64,000 nt of DNA from Brevirhabdus pacifica (GTDB taxonomy: Bacteria > Pseudomonadota > Alphaproteobacteria > Rhodobacterales > Rhodobacteraceae). Below, piece by piece: positions 1-9,928 of the stretch (positions within the stretch are counted from its first letter, which is position 1; each line of letters begins with the position of its first letter). Both the position numbers and the translations under genes were made by a program. The notes under the pieces were generated by a model. The model ran no database searches and was not told the DNA's origin. It worked only from the letters and a program-made list of their open reading frames with translations. The DNA lies in assembly GCF_002797755.1 (NCBI RefSeq), contig NZ_PGFI01000011.1, positions 1,917,691 through 1,981,690 on the forward strand, written 5' to 3'.

Positions 1-839
1 GTGACGCGGTGGGCCTCGCACAGCTCGAGAAAGCGTTCCTCGTTGAACTTGCGCATCAGGACCATCCGGCCGCCGTGGGCGATCATCGGCAGAAGCAGCG
101 CGAGGGTGGTGTTGGAATAGACGGGGGTCGAGACAAGCGCCACGCTGTCCCGGCCCAGCCCGTAGCCCTTCAGCCGGATGTTCTGGCGCGAGCGGAAGCG
201 GTGGTCGTGCTGGATGCCCTTGGGCGTGCCGGTGGTGCCCGAGCTGTAGATGATATCGAAGGCATCACCGGGCGACGCCGTGCGCGGGGGCAGCGGCGCG
301 AGGGTGGCGAGGGCTTTGTCGAGGGTGGACAGGTCGATCACCGTGGCGATGCTCAGCCCCGAGGCAAGCGGCACCTGTTCGGCATCGGCGAGGATCACCC
401 CGGCCCCGCAATCATTGGCCATCCCCGCCAGCGCGTCCGGGTGGGCGCCCAGCGGCAGGGGCGCCATGCAGGCCCCGAGCCACAGGCTCGCCATGTAGAC
501 GACCACATGGTCGGGCGAGGTGCCGGCGAGACTGGCGACCACATCGCCCGGCCGCACCCCCTGCCCCTCCAGCAGGCGTGCCGTGCGGGCCACCCGGTCG
601 CCGAATCCGGCCCAGTCCAGCACCTGATCCTCGGCGACCAGCGCCGGGGCGCCGGGATTCTCGGCGGCGTGGCGGCGGATCGCGGCAGGCAGGTCGATGA
701 ACTGCTCATCCGGGACGGCGGCGGGTTGCAGGGCAGTCGCGGGCGCTTTGTCCGCAAGGGGCTCGGCCTCTGCGCCCTCCCCCTTCGGGACCCCTTGAGC
801 GGGGTGGATATCGCTGATCTGCCTGCCGATGACCGTCAC
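1..839 (-). CDS. AMP-dependent acyl-CoA synthetase, N-terminal part (runs off left edge)
   Basis: Adenylate-forming ligase that would activate a carboxylic acid to its acyl-CoA with ATP. Read leftwards from a GTG at 839 preceded by a GGGAGG ribosome site, the frame stays open for 279 codons to the window edge. Residues 196-209 read IIYSSGTTGTPKGI, the P-loop of the ANL superfamily. A poorly conserved leader of about 45 residues precedes the domain. The acyl-acceptor half and C-terminal lid lie outside the window, so substrate class cannot be judged. It is divergent from tesB, and a candidate operator palindrome (855-873) sits just upstream of its ribosome site. Start choice is moderately sure; family is very sure. 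Confidence 0.88.
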   Translation of the reverse strand, partial: MTVIGRQISDIHPAQGVPKGEGAEAEPLADKAPATALQPAAVPDEQFIDLPAAIRRHAAENPGAPALVAEDQVLDWAGFGDRVARTARLLEGQGVRPGDVVASLAGTSPDHVVVYMASLWLGACMAPLPLGAHPDALAGMANDCGAGVILADAEQVPLASGLSIATVIDLSTLDKALATLAPLPPRTASPGDAFDIIYSSGTTGTPKGIQHDHRFRSRQNIRLKGYGLGRDSVALVSTPVYSNTTLALLLPMIAHGGRMVLMRKFNEERFLELCEAHRV

Positions 840-854
840 GCCGTTCCTCCCTCG

Positions 855-873
855 AACGAAATGGATTTTCGCA
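855..873. promoter_or_regulatory. Candidate operator, copy 1 of a 19-bp palindrome
   Basis: On the minus strand the site reads TGCGAAAATCCATTTCGTT, matching 13 of 16 defined positions of TGCGRAATNNNATTYCGCA, the pattern shared by four intergenic sites in this island. It lies 16 bp upstream of the acyl-CoA synthetase GTG and 208 bp upstream of tesB. Binding by the island's IclR-family regulator (14886-15704) is an inference. Confidence 0.5.
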
Positions 874-1080
874 CTGCGGAAGTGTTGCCTTCGCCGTCCC
901 CGAAGGTCAAGCACCTCGGACCGCGTCTGCCGCCGGGCCGGATCCCGGGCCCGGCCGGGTCTGCTCCGGGTCTGCTCCGAGAGGCCCGCTCGCGGGTCTT
1001 GGCGCCGATTGTGCCCCCGGGCGCGGTATGTGTAAACAGGTGCCAACCGGCAGTTTCCTGCCCCAGCCACCGGAGCTTCC

Positions 1081-1956
1081 ATGACCGATCCCGTCGCGAC
1101 CCTGCTGGACATCCTGGATGTCGAACGCCTGGAGAAGAACCTCTTTCGCGGTCGTGGCGAGGGCGGCGAGACCACCCGGCGCATCTTTGGCGGCCAGGTC
1201 GTGGCCCAGGCGCTGGCGGCGGCCTATCGCACGGTCGAGGGGCGGCAGTGCCATTCGCTGCATTCCTACTTCCTGCGCCCCGGCGATCCATCGGTCCCTG
1301 TGATCTACGAGGTCGACCGCGCCCGCGACGGCGGCAGCTTCACCACCCGCCGGGTGGTGGCGATCCAGCACGGGCGGCCGATCTTCAACCTCGCGGCCTC
1401 TTTCCACGTCGAGGAGGAGGGCCAGAGCCACCAGCACCCGATGCCCGCCGTCCCCCTGCCCGCCGATCTGCCCGACTGGCGCAAGGAGCGCGAGCGGATG
1501 GCCCAGCACCTGCCCGAGGAGCGGCGCGCCGATTTCCTGCGCCCCTCGCCCATCGAGGCCTGCCCGGTCGATCCCTACGACTACGTCAACCCGAGCCCGG
1601 CCGACGGAACCCATGCCTGGTGGTTCCGGGTCGCGCGCCCGGTCGAGGGGCCGGCGGCCCTGCACCAGTGCCTGATGGCCTATGCCTCGGACAAGTATCT
1701 GCTGGGCGCCTCGCTCCGGCCCCACGGCGAATCCTACGTCACCGGCAACATCATGACCGCCAGCCTCGACCACGCGATCTGGTTCCATAACCCGGTGCGG
1801 TTCGATGAATGGCACCTTTACGCGATGGACAGCCCCTTTGCGGGCCATGCGCGGGGCTTCACCCGGGGGGCGATCTATACCGCCGAGGGGGTGCTGGTGG
1901 CCAGCGTCGCGCAGGAGGGGCTGGTGCGCCCGCTGAAGGACCGCCGGAAGCGGTGA
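1081..1956 (+). CDS. tesB: Acyl-CoA thioesterase II (TesB)
   Basis: Hydrolyses acyl-CoA to free acid and CoA in the cytoplasm. The 291 residues match the usual length of about 286, with two hot-dog domains. The N-terminal half carries FGGQVVAQAL and HSLHSYFLRPG, family hallmarks. The C-terminal half has the MTASLDHAIWFH stretch with the Asp and the late VASVAQEGL stretch with the Gln of the Asp-Thr-Gln active site known from E. coli TesB. It stands alone, divergent from an acyl-CoA ligase and convergent with the PcaF-like thiolase. Its likely job is recycling CoA from overflow or dead-end acyl-CoAs made by the surrounding pathway. Confidence 0.93.
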   Translation: MTDPVATLLDILDVERLEKNLFRGRGEGGETTRRIFGGQVVAQALAAAYRTVEGRQCHSLHSYFLRPGDPSVPVIYEVDRARDGGSFTTRRVVAIQHGRPIFNLAASFHVEEEGQSHQHPMPAVPLPADLPDWRKERERMAQHLPEERRADFLRPSPIEACPVDPYDYVNPSPADGTHAWWFRVARPVEGPAALHQCLMAYASDKYLLGASLRPHGESYVTGNIMTASLDHAIWFHNPVRFDEWHLYAMDSPFAGHARGFTRGAIYTAEGVLVASVAQEGLVRPLKDRRKR

Positions 1957-2010
1957 CGCCTCCGGCGGGGATATTTATCCGACAATGAGACTGGCCCCGG
2001 GCGGGAAGGG

Positions 2011-3213
<1,203 letters not shown>

Positions 3214-3233
3214 CGGGTCGTTTCCTTTCAAGT

Positions 3234-4901
3234 TCAGGCGCGGGAGGCGGTGGCGCGGCGGTTGATCTCGTCGATCGTGGCGAAGGCCGAGATGGCCTGG
3301 GCGCTGGCGCGCACATGCAGAACGGCCGCCCCGTCGTGGGCCAGGAAGTCGCGGACCACGGCATCGACATCGTCGCCCTGCCCCACGACAAAGCCCCCGG
3401 CACCGAAGCTGCGCGCCCATTGGGCAAAGTCGGGATTGACCAGGTCGGTGCCCGCCACCCGGCCCGGGTGATCCCGTTCCTGATGCAGGCGGATGGTTCC
3501 GTAGGTGCCATTGTCGGAGATCACGATCCGGGGCCGCGCGCCCTGGGCCATGGCGGTTGCAAGCTCGTTGCCGGTCATCAGCACGCCGCCGTCGCCGACG
3601 AAACCCAGCACGCAGCGGTCGGGATGGCGCATGGCGGCGGCGACGGCGCCGGGCACGCCCAGCCCCATCGCGCCGCCGACGGAACCCACGGCAAGCTCTT
3701 CGCCGGTCCAGGGCCAGACCCTGTGCACCCAGCCCGAGAAATTGCCCGAATCCGTCACCACGATCGTCTGAGGCGGGGCGGCCCGGGCCAGGGCCGAGGC
3801 GACCGCGCCGAAATCGAGCCCGTCCTCCATCGCCCGGGGGCTGTAATCGGCGACCCCCTGCATGAATTCCCTGATCCGTGCCTGCCAGGGGGCGCGGTCA
3901 GGAGCGTCACCGCGCGCTTCGGCCGCCAGGGCAGTGCAGAAATCCGCGGGCGCGCAGACCAGCGCCACCTCGGTCCGGAAGACGCGGCCCGGCACCTCGG
4001 CGTCGGGCCAGACATGGACCAGGGGCTGGTCCGGTTCAGGGGCACGCGGGAAGCTGTAGCCCTGGGTCGGCACATCGCCCAGTCTGGTGCCGATGGCCAG
4101 CACCAGATCCGCGTCCGCCAACAGGTCGACATGGGGTTTCGGGATCTTGAAGCCTAGGTGCCCGGCATAGAGGGGCGAGGAGTTGTCGAAGATTTCCTGA
4201 TGCTTGAATGTCAGCGCCACGGGGATGCCGTGGGCTTTTGCCAGCGCGGCCAGCGCCTGCCGCCCCTCGGGCGCGGCCAGGCCGCCGCCGGCGATGATCA
4301 GCGGTCGGCTGGCGCGGGAAAGCAGCGCGCCGACCCGCGCCAGCTCCTGCCGGGAGACGCCGGCGACGGGCGTCGGCTGGGGCGCGATGACGGGGGCCGA
4401 GACCGCGTCGCCCAGCATGTCCTCCGGCAGCGACAGGATCACCGGGCCGGGGGTGCCGCTGGCGGCGACGTGGAAGGCACGGGCTACCGTCTCGGCCAGT
4501 TGAGCGGGGTCGCTGACCTCCCACACGCCCTTGGCGATGCCGCCGAACATCTGGGAATAGTCGACCTCCTGGAAGGCGCCGCGACCGCGCTCGAATCGGG
4601 CGACCTGCCCGATCAGCACCACCAGCGGCACGGCGTCCTGCTGCGCCAGGTGGACGGCGATGGAGACGTTGGTCGCCCCGGGACCGCGGCTGACCGCAAC
4701 CAGCCCCGCGCGCCCCGTCAGCTTGGCATCGGCCACGGCCATCAGCCCGGCGCCCCCCTCGTGGCGGCAGACCACCGTCGCGATCCGGTCGCTGTCGCGC
4801 AAGGCGTCCAGAAGGGCCAGGTAGCTTTCGCCCGGAACACAGAAAAGCCTGTCCGCGCCCTGGGCGCCCAGACAGTCCACAAGATGATCGGCTGCACGCA
4901 T
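3234..4901 (-). CDS. Thiamine diphosphate-dependent enzyme, acetolactate synthase-like superfamily
   Basis: A 555-residue ThDP enzyme with the three-domain POX/ALS layout: an N-terminal pyrimidine-binding domain with the activating Glu48 in RHEGGAG, a central FAD-like/transhydrogenase domain, and a C-terminal ThDP domain with GDGGVLMTGN followed by ISDNGTYG near residues 433-460 for Mg-ThDP. The HEGGAG stretch differs from the HEQGAG usual in biosynthetic acetolactate synthase, and no regulatory-subunit gene follows, so a catabolic decarboxylase or C-C lyase is more likely. It heads a two-gene unit with the PcaF-like thiolase and is divergent from the TRAP operon, sharing an operator region. 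The ATG at 4901 has a GGGAGGA site. The substrate cannot be told from sequence. Confidence 0.85.
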   Translation of the reverse strand: MRAADHLVDCLGAQGADRLFCVPGESYLALLDALRDSDRIATVVCRHEGGAGLMAVADAKLTGRAGLVAVSRGPGATNVSIAVHLAQQDAVPLVVLIGQVARFERGRGAFQEVDYSQMFGGIAKGVWEVSDPAQLAETVARAFHVAASGTPGPVILSLPEDMLGDAVSAPVIAPQPTPVAGVSRQELARVGALLSRASRPLIIAGGGLAAPEGRQALAALAKAHGIPVALTFKHQEIFDNSSPLYAGHLGFKIPKPHVDLLADADLVLAIGTRLGDVPTQGYSFPRAPEPDQPLVHVWPDAEVPGRVFRTEVALVCAPADFCTALAAEARGDAPDRAPWQARIREFMQGVADYSPRAMEDGLDFGAVASALARAAPPQTIVVTDSGNFSGWVHRVWPWTGEELAVGSVGGAMGLGVPGAVAAAMRHPDRCVLGFVGDGGVLMTGNELATAMAQGARPRIVISDNGTYGTIRLHQERDHPGRVAGTDLVNPDFAQWARSFGAGGFVVGQGDDVDAVVRDFLAHDGAAVLHVRASAQAISAFATIDEINRRATASRA

Positions 4902-4960
4902 CGCCTACGTCCTCCCCCGTTCGCTTGACACAATCTGTCTCGGCTTCTAGTAAATCGCTA

Positions 4961-4979
4961 TGCGAAATGCAATTCCGCA
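4961..4979. promoter_or_regulatory. Candidate operator, copy 2 of the 19-bp palindrome (best match)
   Basis: TGCGAAATGCAATTCCGCA is a near-perfect inverted repeat, with arms matching in 7 of 8 positions around a 3-bp centre. It sits in the divergent region, 60-78 bp upstream of the ThDP-enzyme start and 82-100 bp upstream of the TAXI gene. It fits the whole shared consensus and is the reference site for the other three. Confidence 0.6.
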
Positions 4980-4985
4980 AAACAA

Positions 4986-5001
4986 AAGACGGCGCCGTCT
5001 T
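4986..5001. promoter_or_regulatory. Perfect 16-bp palindrome upstream of the TRAP operon
   Basis: AAGACGGCGCCGTCTT is perfectly self-complementary and starts 7 bp after the 19-bp operator. It is unrelated in sequence to that operator. It lies just upstream of the candidate promoter for the TAXI gene, so a binding site for a second regulator or a DNA-level element fits better than an RNA hairpin. Confidence 0.4.
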
Positions 5002-5006
5002 CCGTG

Positions 5007-5035
5007 TTTGAGCGCCACAGGATTTGCTCTACGCT
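5007..5035 (+). promoter_or_regulatory. Candidate sigma70-type promoter of the TRAP/beta-oxidation operon
   Basis: TTTGAG (5007-5012) and TACGCT (5030-5035) are separated by 17 bp and lie directly downstream of both palindromes, about 26 bp before the TAXI GTG. The arrangement would allow repression by proteins bound just upstream. It was recognised by eye only. Confidence 0.3.
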
Positions 5036-5060
5036 GACCGTGTCACAGGGAGGAGACAAC

Positions 5061-6203
5061 GTGAGACATCAGATCATCGCCATGGTGGGCGCTTTGGCGC
5101 TTGGCGCCGGCTCTGCCGCCGCCGAAAGCCACATCCAGCTTCCGAAACAGCTGTCGTGGACGGCCTATGATACCGGCTCGGCCGGCTACAACCAGTCGGT
5201 CGCCATCGGGGCGGCCCTCCAGGATGCCATGGGCATCAACCTGCGGGTGCTGCCGGGCAAGAACGACGTCTCGCGCACCGAGCCGCTGCGCCAGGGACGG
5301 GTGCAGTTCTCGGCCACGGGCGTGGGCGGCAGCTTCATGGCTCAAGAAGGCGTCTTCGAGTTCGGCGCCGAGAACTGGGGCCCGCAGCCCATCCGCGTGC
5401 TGCTGGCCAACAACGGCGGCGCCATCAACCTGGCCGTCGGCGTTGCCGGCGATATCGGGGTCGAGGAATTCTCGGACCTCAAGGGCAAGCGCGTGGCCTG
5501 GATCGTCGGCGCCCCGGCGCTTAACGTGAACACCGAAGCCTATCTCGCCTATGGCGGCCTGACCTGGGACGACGTGGAGCGCGTTGATTTTGGCGGCTTC
5601 GGCGCCTCATGGAAGGGCCTGATCGAGGGTCAGGTCGACGCGGCCTTCGCCTCGACCAACTCGGGCATGGCCTACGAGGCTGCGTCCAGCCCGCGCGGAC
5701 TGATCTGGCCGCCGATCGACCCCGAGAACAAGGACGGCGTCGCGCGGATGAAGAAGATCGCGCCCTTCTTCTCGCCGAACGTGGCCAAGGTCGGGGCCAC
5801 CATCGACGGCGGTCCGGGCTATGCCGGGGCCGGTTATGCCTACCCGGTGCTGGTCGCCACCAGCGAGACCGACACCGACCTGGCCTACAACATGACCAAG
5901 GCCATGGTTGAGCTTTACGACCAGTACAAGGGCAAGGCCCCCGGCATCAACGGCTGGGCGCTGGACAAGCAGGACCTGAACTGGGTCGCCCCCTACCACG
6001 AGGGCGCGGTGAAGTATTTCAAGGAAGCCGGCATCTGGACGGACGAGGCCCAGGCCCACAACGAAAAGCTGCTCGCCCGCCAGGAGGCGCTGGCCGCCGC
6101 CTGGGAAGAGCTGAAGGCCGAGGGCCCCTCGGACTGGGAAGCTGCCTGGACCGAGAAACGCCGTGCAGCACTTGAGGCCGGCGGCTTCGAGCTGGTGTTC
6201 TAA
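5061..6203 (+). CDS. TAXI family TRAP transporter solute-binding protein
   Basis: Periplasmic receptor of a TAXI-type TRAP transporter, 380 residues. The GTG at 5061 follows GGAGGAGA closely and gives a clean signal peptide (hydrophobic core near residues 5-20, cleavage after AAA at about 21), whereas the longer upstream frame buries it. The mature protein begins with the family-typical WTAYDTGSAGYNQSVAIGAALQ and later has LKGKRVAWIVGAPALNVNTEAYL. It is followed by its fused permease, separated by a stable hairpin. Because the same operon continues with an acyl-CoA ligase and beta-oxidation genes, the ligand is probably the carboxylic acid degraded here. Ligand identity is an inference. Confidence 0.93.
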   Translation: MRHQIIAMVGALALGAGSAAAESHIQLPKQLSWTAYDTGSAGYNQSVAIGAALQDAMGINLRVLPGKNDVSRTEPLRQGRVQFSATGVGGSFMAQEGVFEFGAENWGPQPIRVLLANNGGAINLAVGVAGDIGVEEFSDLKGKRVAWIVGAPALNVNTEAYLAYGGLTWDDVERVDFGGFGASWKGLIEGQVDAAFASTNSGMAYEAASSPRGLIWPPIDPENKDGVARMKKIAPFFSPNVAKVGATIDGGPGYAGAGYAYPVLVATSETDTDLAYNMTKAMVELYDQYKGKAPGINGWALDKQDLNWVAPYHEGAVKYFKEAGIWTDEAQAHNEKLLARQEALAAAWEELKAEGPSDWEAAWTEKRRAALEAGGFELVF

Positions 6204-6220
6204 GGCGACACTGACCCTGC

Positions 6221-6252
6221 GGCGGCCCGCCCCTTCGGGTGCGCGGGCCGCC
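6221..6252 (+). other. Intergenic hairpin between TRAP receptor and permease genes
   Basis: GGCGGCCCGC (6221-6230) pairs perfectly with GCGGGCCGCC (6243-6252), and the 12-nt loop contains CCCTTCGGG, which can fold further. It lies 17 bp after the receptor stop codon. It has only a weak T-run (CTTTT), so partial termination or protection of the upstream mRNA, giving excess receptor over permease, is the likely role. Confidence 0.6.
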
Positions 6253-6280
6253 CACCTGCCCTTTTGCGGAGGCTCGGAGC

Positions 6281-8365
6281 TTGACCGACAGACCCACAGA
6301 TCCCGCCCGTCACCCCGACACCGCAGCCGGCAGTCCCGATATCATTCTGCCCAAGGTCGAGATCGACGGCGGCAGCCCTGCCGAGCGCATCAGCGGCCCG
6401 GCCCGCTACACGGTCATCCTGGGCACGCTTGCCGCGATCCTGCTGGTGGTCAACCAGCTCTTCAACCTGCATCTCTTCGGGCTGACCCTGATCGACGGGC
6501 GCTATCTCTATCTTCTGGGCGGCATTTTCCTTGCGCTCAGCTTCATCATTTTCCGCGCCGGCGGCGGCAAGGGCGCAAGCCCGGCCTGGTATGACTGGAT
6601 TCTGGCGGCGCTGGCACTGGCCGCGACCGCCTATCTGGTCGCCACCGCGCAGCAGAACCTGTCCCAGGGCTGGGAATACGCCGCCCCCGAACAGGCCCGG
6701 TGGGTCGCGGTCGTCTTCTTCGCGCTGATCCTCGAGGCCACGCGCCGGGCGGGCGGGCTTGTCCTGTTCCTGATCGTCACGGTCTTTGCATTCTACCCCA
6801 CCTTCGCGGGCCACGTGCCCGACCCCTTCTCGGGCTTCCAATCAACGCTGATGGAGGCGCTGCCCTATCACATCTACTCGTCCGAAAGCTCGTTCGGCAT
6901 CCCGATGAAGGCCTTCGGCGGGGTGGTGATCGGCTTCATCCTGTTCGGCGCGGTGCTGCAACGCACCGGCGGCGGGCAGTTCTTCAACGATCTGGCGCTG
7001 GCGATGGTCGGGCGGTATCGCGGCGGGGCGGCCAAGGTCTCGATCTTCGCGTCGGGGTTCATGGGGTCGATGTCGGGCTCGGTCATCTCGAACGTGCTGA
7101 CGACGGGTGCCGTTTCGATCCCGGCCATGCGCAAGACGGGCTTTTCGGCCCGCACCGCCGCCGCGACCGAGGCCTGTGCCTCGACGGGGGGTGTGCTGAT
7201 GCCGCCGATCATGGGGGCCACGGCCTTCGTGATGGCCTCGTTCCTGTCGCGCCCCTATGTCGAGATTGCCCTGGCCGCGGCCATCCCGTCGCTGCTGTTC
7301 TATTTCGGCCTTTTCGCCCAGATCGACGCCTATTCGGCGCGCCGGGGCCTGCGCGGCATGGCGCGCGCCGACCTGCCGATGCTGCGCCGGACCCTGGCCG
7401 AGGGCTGGCTTTACATCTTCGTCTTCGCGCTTTTGATCTTTATGATGGTGGGTCTGCGCCGCGAAACCTCGGCCCCCTTCTACGCCACGGTCCTTCTGCT
7501 GGTGGTGAACCAGTTCCTGCCCAGCCACCGGTTGAACCTGCGCCGTCTGGGCGACATGATCGTGGGCGTCGGCATGGGCCTGGCCGAGTTGACGGCGATC
7601 CTGCTGGGGGTCGGCCTGATCGTCGGTAGCTTCTCGGCCACGGGCCTCGCCGGCACGCTGGTCAATGAGCTGGTGTTCCTGGCCGGCGACAACACCTTCG
7701 TGCTGCTGCTGATGGGTGCGGTCACCGCCTTCATCTTCGGCATGGGGATGACGGTGACGGCCTGCTACATCTTCCTGGCCGTGGTGCTGGCCCCCGCCCT
7801 CGAGGCCGGCGGGCTGAACCAGTTGGCCGTGCATCTCTTCATCCTCTACTGGGGCATGGTCAGCTACATCACCCCGCCCGTGGCGCTGGGGGCCTTTGCC
7901 GCCGCGACCATGGCGGGCGCCAGCGCCATCTCGACAGGGATCGAGGCGATGCGCCTGGGTGGTGTGATCTACATCGCGCCCTTCTTCTTCGTGCTGAACC
8001 CGGCGCTGGTCGGCGACGCGCCCGGCTGGGAAATCACGGTGGCGCTGACCTCGGCCCTGCTGGGGGTGGCGATGATCTCGATGGCGCTCCAGGGGTATGT
8101 CAGCCTGGTCGGACCGCTGGACCGGGGCGCGCTGGCTCTGCCGCTGCGGGTGCTGATGTTCGCGGGCGGCTTCTTCATGGCCCTGCCCAGCACCGAGCTG
8201 ATCGGCCTGGGCTATGGCGAGACGGCCGCCATCGGCCTGGCCCTGGCCGCCCTGCCCCTGATGAGCGCCTGGCGCGCAGGTCGGGCCGACGACCTGCTGG
8301 CCGCCACGACCACCGCCGCCCCCGCGACCGCCACCGGCGGCGACGGCGGATCGGGTCGGGCATGA
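6281..8365 (+). CDS. TRAP transporter permease, fused 4TM/12TM (DctQ-DctM) type
   Basis: Inner-membrane permease of the TAXI TRAP system, 694 residues from a TTG at 6281 (GCGGAGG upstream). An ATG at 6239 lies in the loop of the intergenic hairpin and has no ribosome site. The first ~150 residues hold the small-subunit-like helices, then come the DctM-like region with MGSMSGSVISNVLTTGAVSIPAMRKTGFS and EACASTGGVLMPPIMGATAFVMA, the conserved substrate/sodium loops of this family. More than a dozen hydrophobic segments are visible. It ends in a Thr/Ala/Gly-rich tail and overlaps the next ligase gene by ATGA, tying import directly to CoA activation. Confidence 0.93.
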   Translation: MTDRPTDPARHPDTAAGSPDIILPKVEIDGGSPAERISGPARYTVILGTLAAILLVVNQLFNLHLFGLTLIDGRYLYLLGGIFLALSFIIFRAGGGKGASPAWYDWILAALALAATAYLVATAQQNLSQGWEYAAPEQARWVAVVFFALILEATRRAGGLVLFLIVTVFAFYPTFAGHVPDPFSGFQSTLMEALPYHIYSSESSFGIPMKAFGGVVIGFILFGAVLQRTGGGQFFNDLALAMVGRYRGGAAKVSIFASGFMGSMSGSVISNVLTTGAVSIPAMRKTGFSARTAAATEACASTGGVLMPPIMGATAFVMASFLSRPYVEIALAAAIPSLLFYFGLFAQIDAYSARRGLRGMARADLPMLRRTLAEGWLYIFVFALLIFMMVGLRRETSAPFYATVLLLVVNQFLPSHRLNLRRLGDMIVGVGMGLAELTAILLGVGLIVGSFSATGLAGTLVNELVFLAGDNTFVLLLMGAVTAFIFGMGMTVTACYIFLAVVLAPALEAGGLNQLAVHLFILYWGMVSYITPPVALGAFAAATMAGASAISTGIEAMRLGGVIYIAPFFFVLNPALVGDAPGWEITVALTSALLGVAMISMALQGYVSLVGPLDRGALALPLRVLMFAGGFFMALPSTELIGLGYGETAAIGLALAALPLMSAWRAGRADDLLAATTTAAPATATGGDGGSGRA

Positions 8366-9927
8366 GCGGGCCAGCCATCTCAGGCGACGGCATGGTCTGG
8401 CTCCACGATCTGATCGAGGGCAAGCCCGCGACCGACATCGCCATCATCGACCATGACGGCGCACGTTTCGACTATGGCGCCTTGCGGGCCATGACCCGCG
8501 GCTGCGAGGCGGCGCTGCGCGATCACGGCGTGGGCCCGGGCGACCGGGTGCTCCTCGTGTCGGAGAATTGCGCGGCCTATGCGGTGGCGATCCTGGCGGC
8601 CAGCCGGATCGGGGCCTGGATCTCGCCGGTCAACGCGCGCCAGTCGAGCGAGGAACTGGCGGCGATCGCGGCCCACGCCCTCCCGCGCTGCCTGCTTTTC
8701 ACGACCGATGCCTCGGCCGAGGCGGCCGTGCATGGGCGCGCCATGGGTGCGGCCCCCCTGCCCGCCGCGACCGGCCTCTGGGCCACGCCGTCGGTCGAGG
8801 CGCCCGCCGAGCCCGTTCCCGAAGACCCGGCAGAGCGGGTCGCGGCCCTTCTTTACACCACCGGCACCACCAGCGCCCCCAAGGGCGTGATGCTGACCCA
8901 TGCCAACCTGAAGTGGAACGCCGCCACCTCGGCGGCACTGCGCGAGATGGGGCCGTCGGACGACGTGCTGGGCGTGCTGCCCGGCACCCACATCTTCGGT
9001 TTCTCCTCGGTCTTCCTGGCGGCCATGTACGCGGGCGCGCGCCTGCGCTTCCTGCCCCGCTTCACCCCCGAGGCGGTGCTGGAAGCCTTTGCCGAGGGGG
9101 CCAGCGTCATGCCGGCCGTGCCGCAGATGTATGCGCGGATCCTGCGTCACCTTGAGACCTCGGGCGCCGAATTCGTGGCACCGCGCCTTCGCTATATCTC
9201 CGCCGGCGGCGCGCCGCTGGATCCGGCCTGGAAATCGCGCACCGAGGCGATCTTCGGCCTGCCCCTGAACAATGGCTACGGCCTGACCGAGGCTTCGCCC
9301 AGCGTCGCCGGCACCCGCCCCGACATGCCCCGCGCCGACCTGTCCTGCGGCCCGGCCTTCGACGACGTGGACCTGTGGATCGAACAGCCCGACGCCGAGG
9401 GCATCGGCGAGGTCGTGATCCGCTCGCCCGGGGTGATGAAGGGCTATTACCGCGATACGGCGGCGACGGCGCAGGTGCTTTCGGCCGACGGCGCCCTGCG
9501 CTGTGGCGACCTGGGCCGGCTGGATGCCGATGGCTGCCTGCATATCGTGGGGCGCCTGAAAGAGCTGATCATCCGCTCGGGTTTCAACGTCTACCCGCCC
9601 GAGATCGAGGCCATGCTGACCCGCCATCCGCTGGTCTCGCAGGCGGCGGTCGTGGGCCGCAGCGTGCAGGGCGACGAAGAGATCCTGGCCTTCGTCATCC
9701 CCGGCGGCGACGGCACCCCCGCGCCCGGCGCGCTGCGCGATTGGCTGGCCGAGCGCCTGGTCGCCTACAAGCTGCCGCAACATATATTCGTGGTGGAAGA
9801 GTTTCCGACCGCCGCCACGGGCAAGATCCTGAAACACCGGCTGCCGGGGCATTTCGCCGACCGGCTGGCCGCCATCGACACGCCGCCGCCGCACCGCGCG
9901 CAGGCAGCCATGACAGAGCGAGGATGA
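8362..9927 (+). CDS. Class I adenylate-forming acyl-CoA ligase
   Basis: ATP-dependent CoA ligase, 521 residues. The AMP-binding P-loop is at residues 163-176 (LLYTTGTTSAPKGV), followed by YGLTEASP, the hinge GRLKELIIRSGFNVYPPEIE and the catalytic Lys in ATGKILKHRL near the C-terminus. Length and hinge resemble fatty-acid or aromatic acid ligases of 500-560 residues. It is translationally coupled to the TRAP permease (ATGA overlap) and is followed by the bifunctional hydratase/dehydrogenase. This is the expected first cytoplasmic step on the imported acid. Substrate specificity cannot be read from sequence. Confidence 0.92.
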   Translation: MSGPAISGDGMVWLHDLIEGKPATDIAIIDHDGARFDYGALRAMTRGCEAALRDHGVGPGDRVLLVSENCAAYAVAILAASRIGAWISPVNARQSSEELAAIAAHALPRCLLFTTDASAEAAVHGRAMGAAPLPAATGLWATPSVEAPAEPVPEDPAERVAALLYTTGTTSAPKGVMLTHANLKWNAATSAALREMGPSDDVLGVLPGTHIFGFSSVFLAAMYAGARLRFLPRFTPEAVLEAFAEGASVMPAVPQMYARILRHLETSGAEFVAPRLRYISAGGAPLDPAWKSRTEAIFGLPLNNGYGLTEASPSVAGTRPDMPRADLSCGPAFDDVDLWIEQPDAEGIGEVVIRSPGVMKGYYRDTAATAQVLSADGALRCGDLGRLDADGCLHIVGRLKELIIRSGFNVYPPEIEAMLTRHPLVSQAAVVGRSVQGDEEILAFVIPGGDGTPAPGALRDWLAERLVAYKLPQHIFVVEEFPTAATGKILKHRLPGHFADRLAAIDTPPPHRAQAAMTERG

Positions 9928-9928
9928 G

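Noticed and set aside
3234..4901. Call as biosynthetic acetolactate synthase (ilvB/ilvG)
   Set aside because: The activating-Glu motif is HEGGAG rather than HEQGAG, there is no regulatory subunit, and the context is catabolic.
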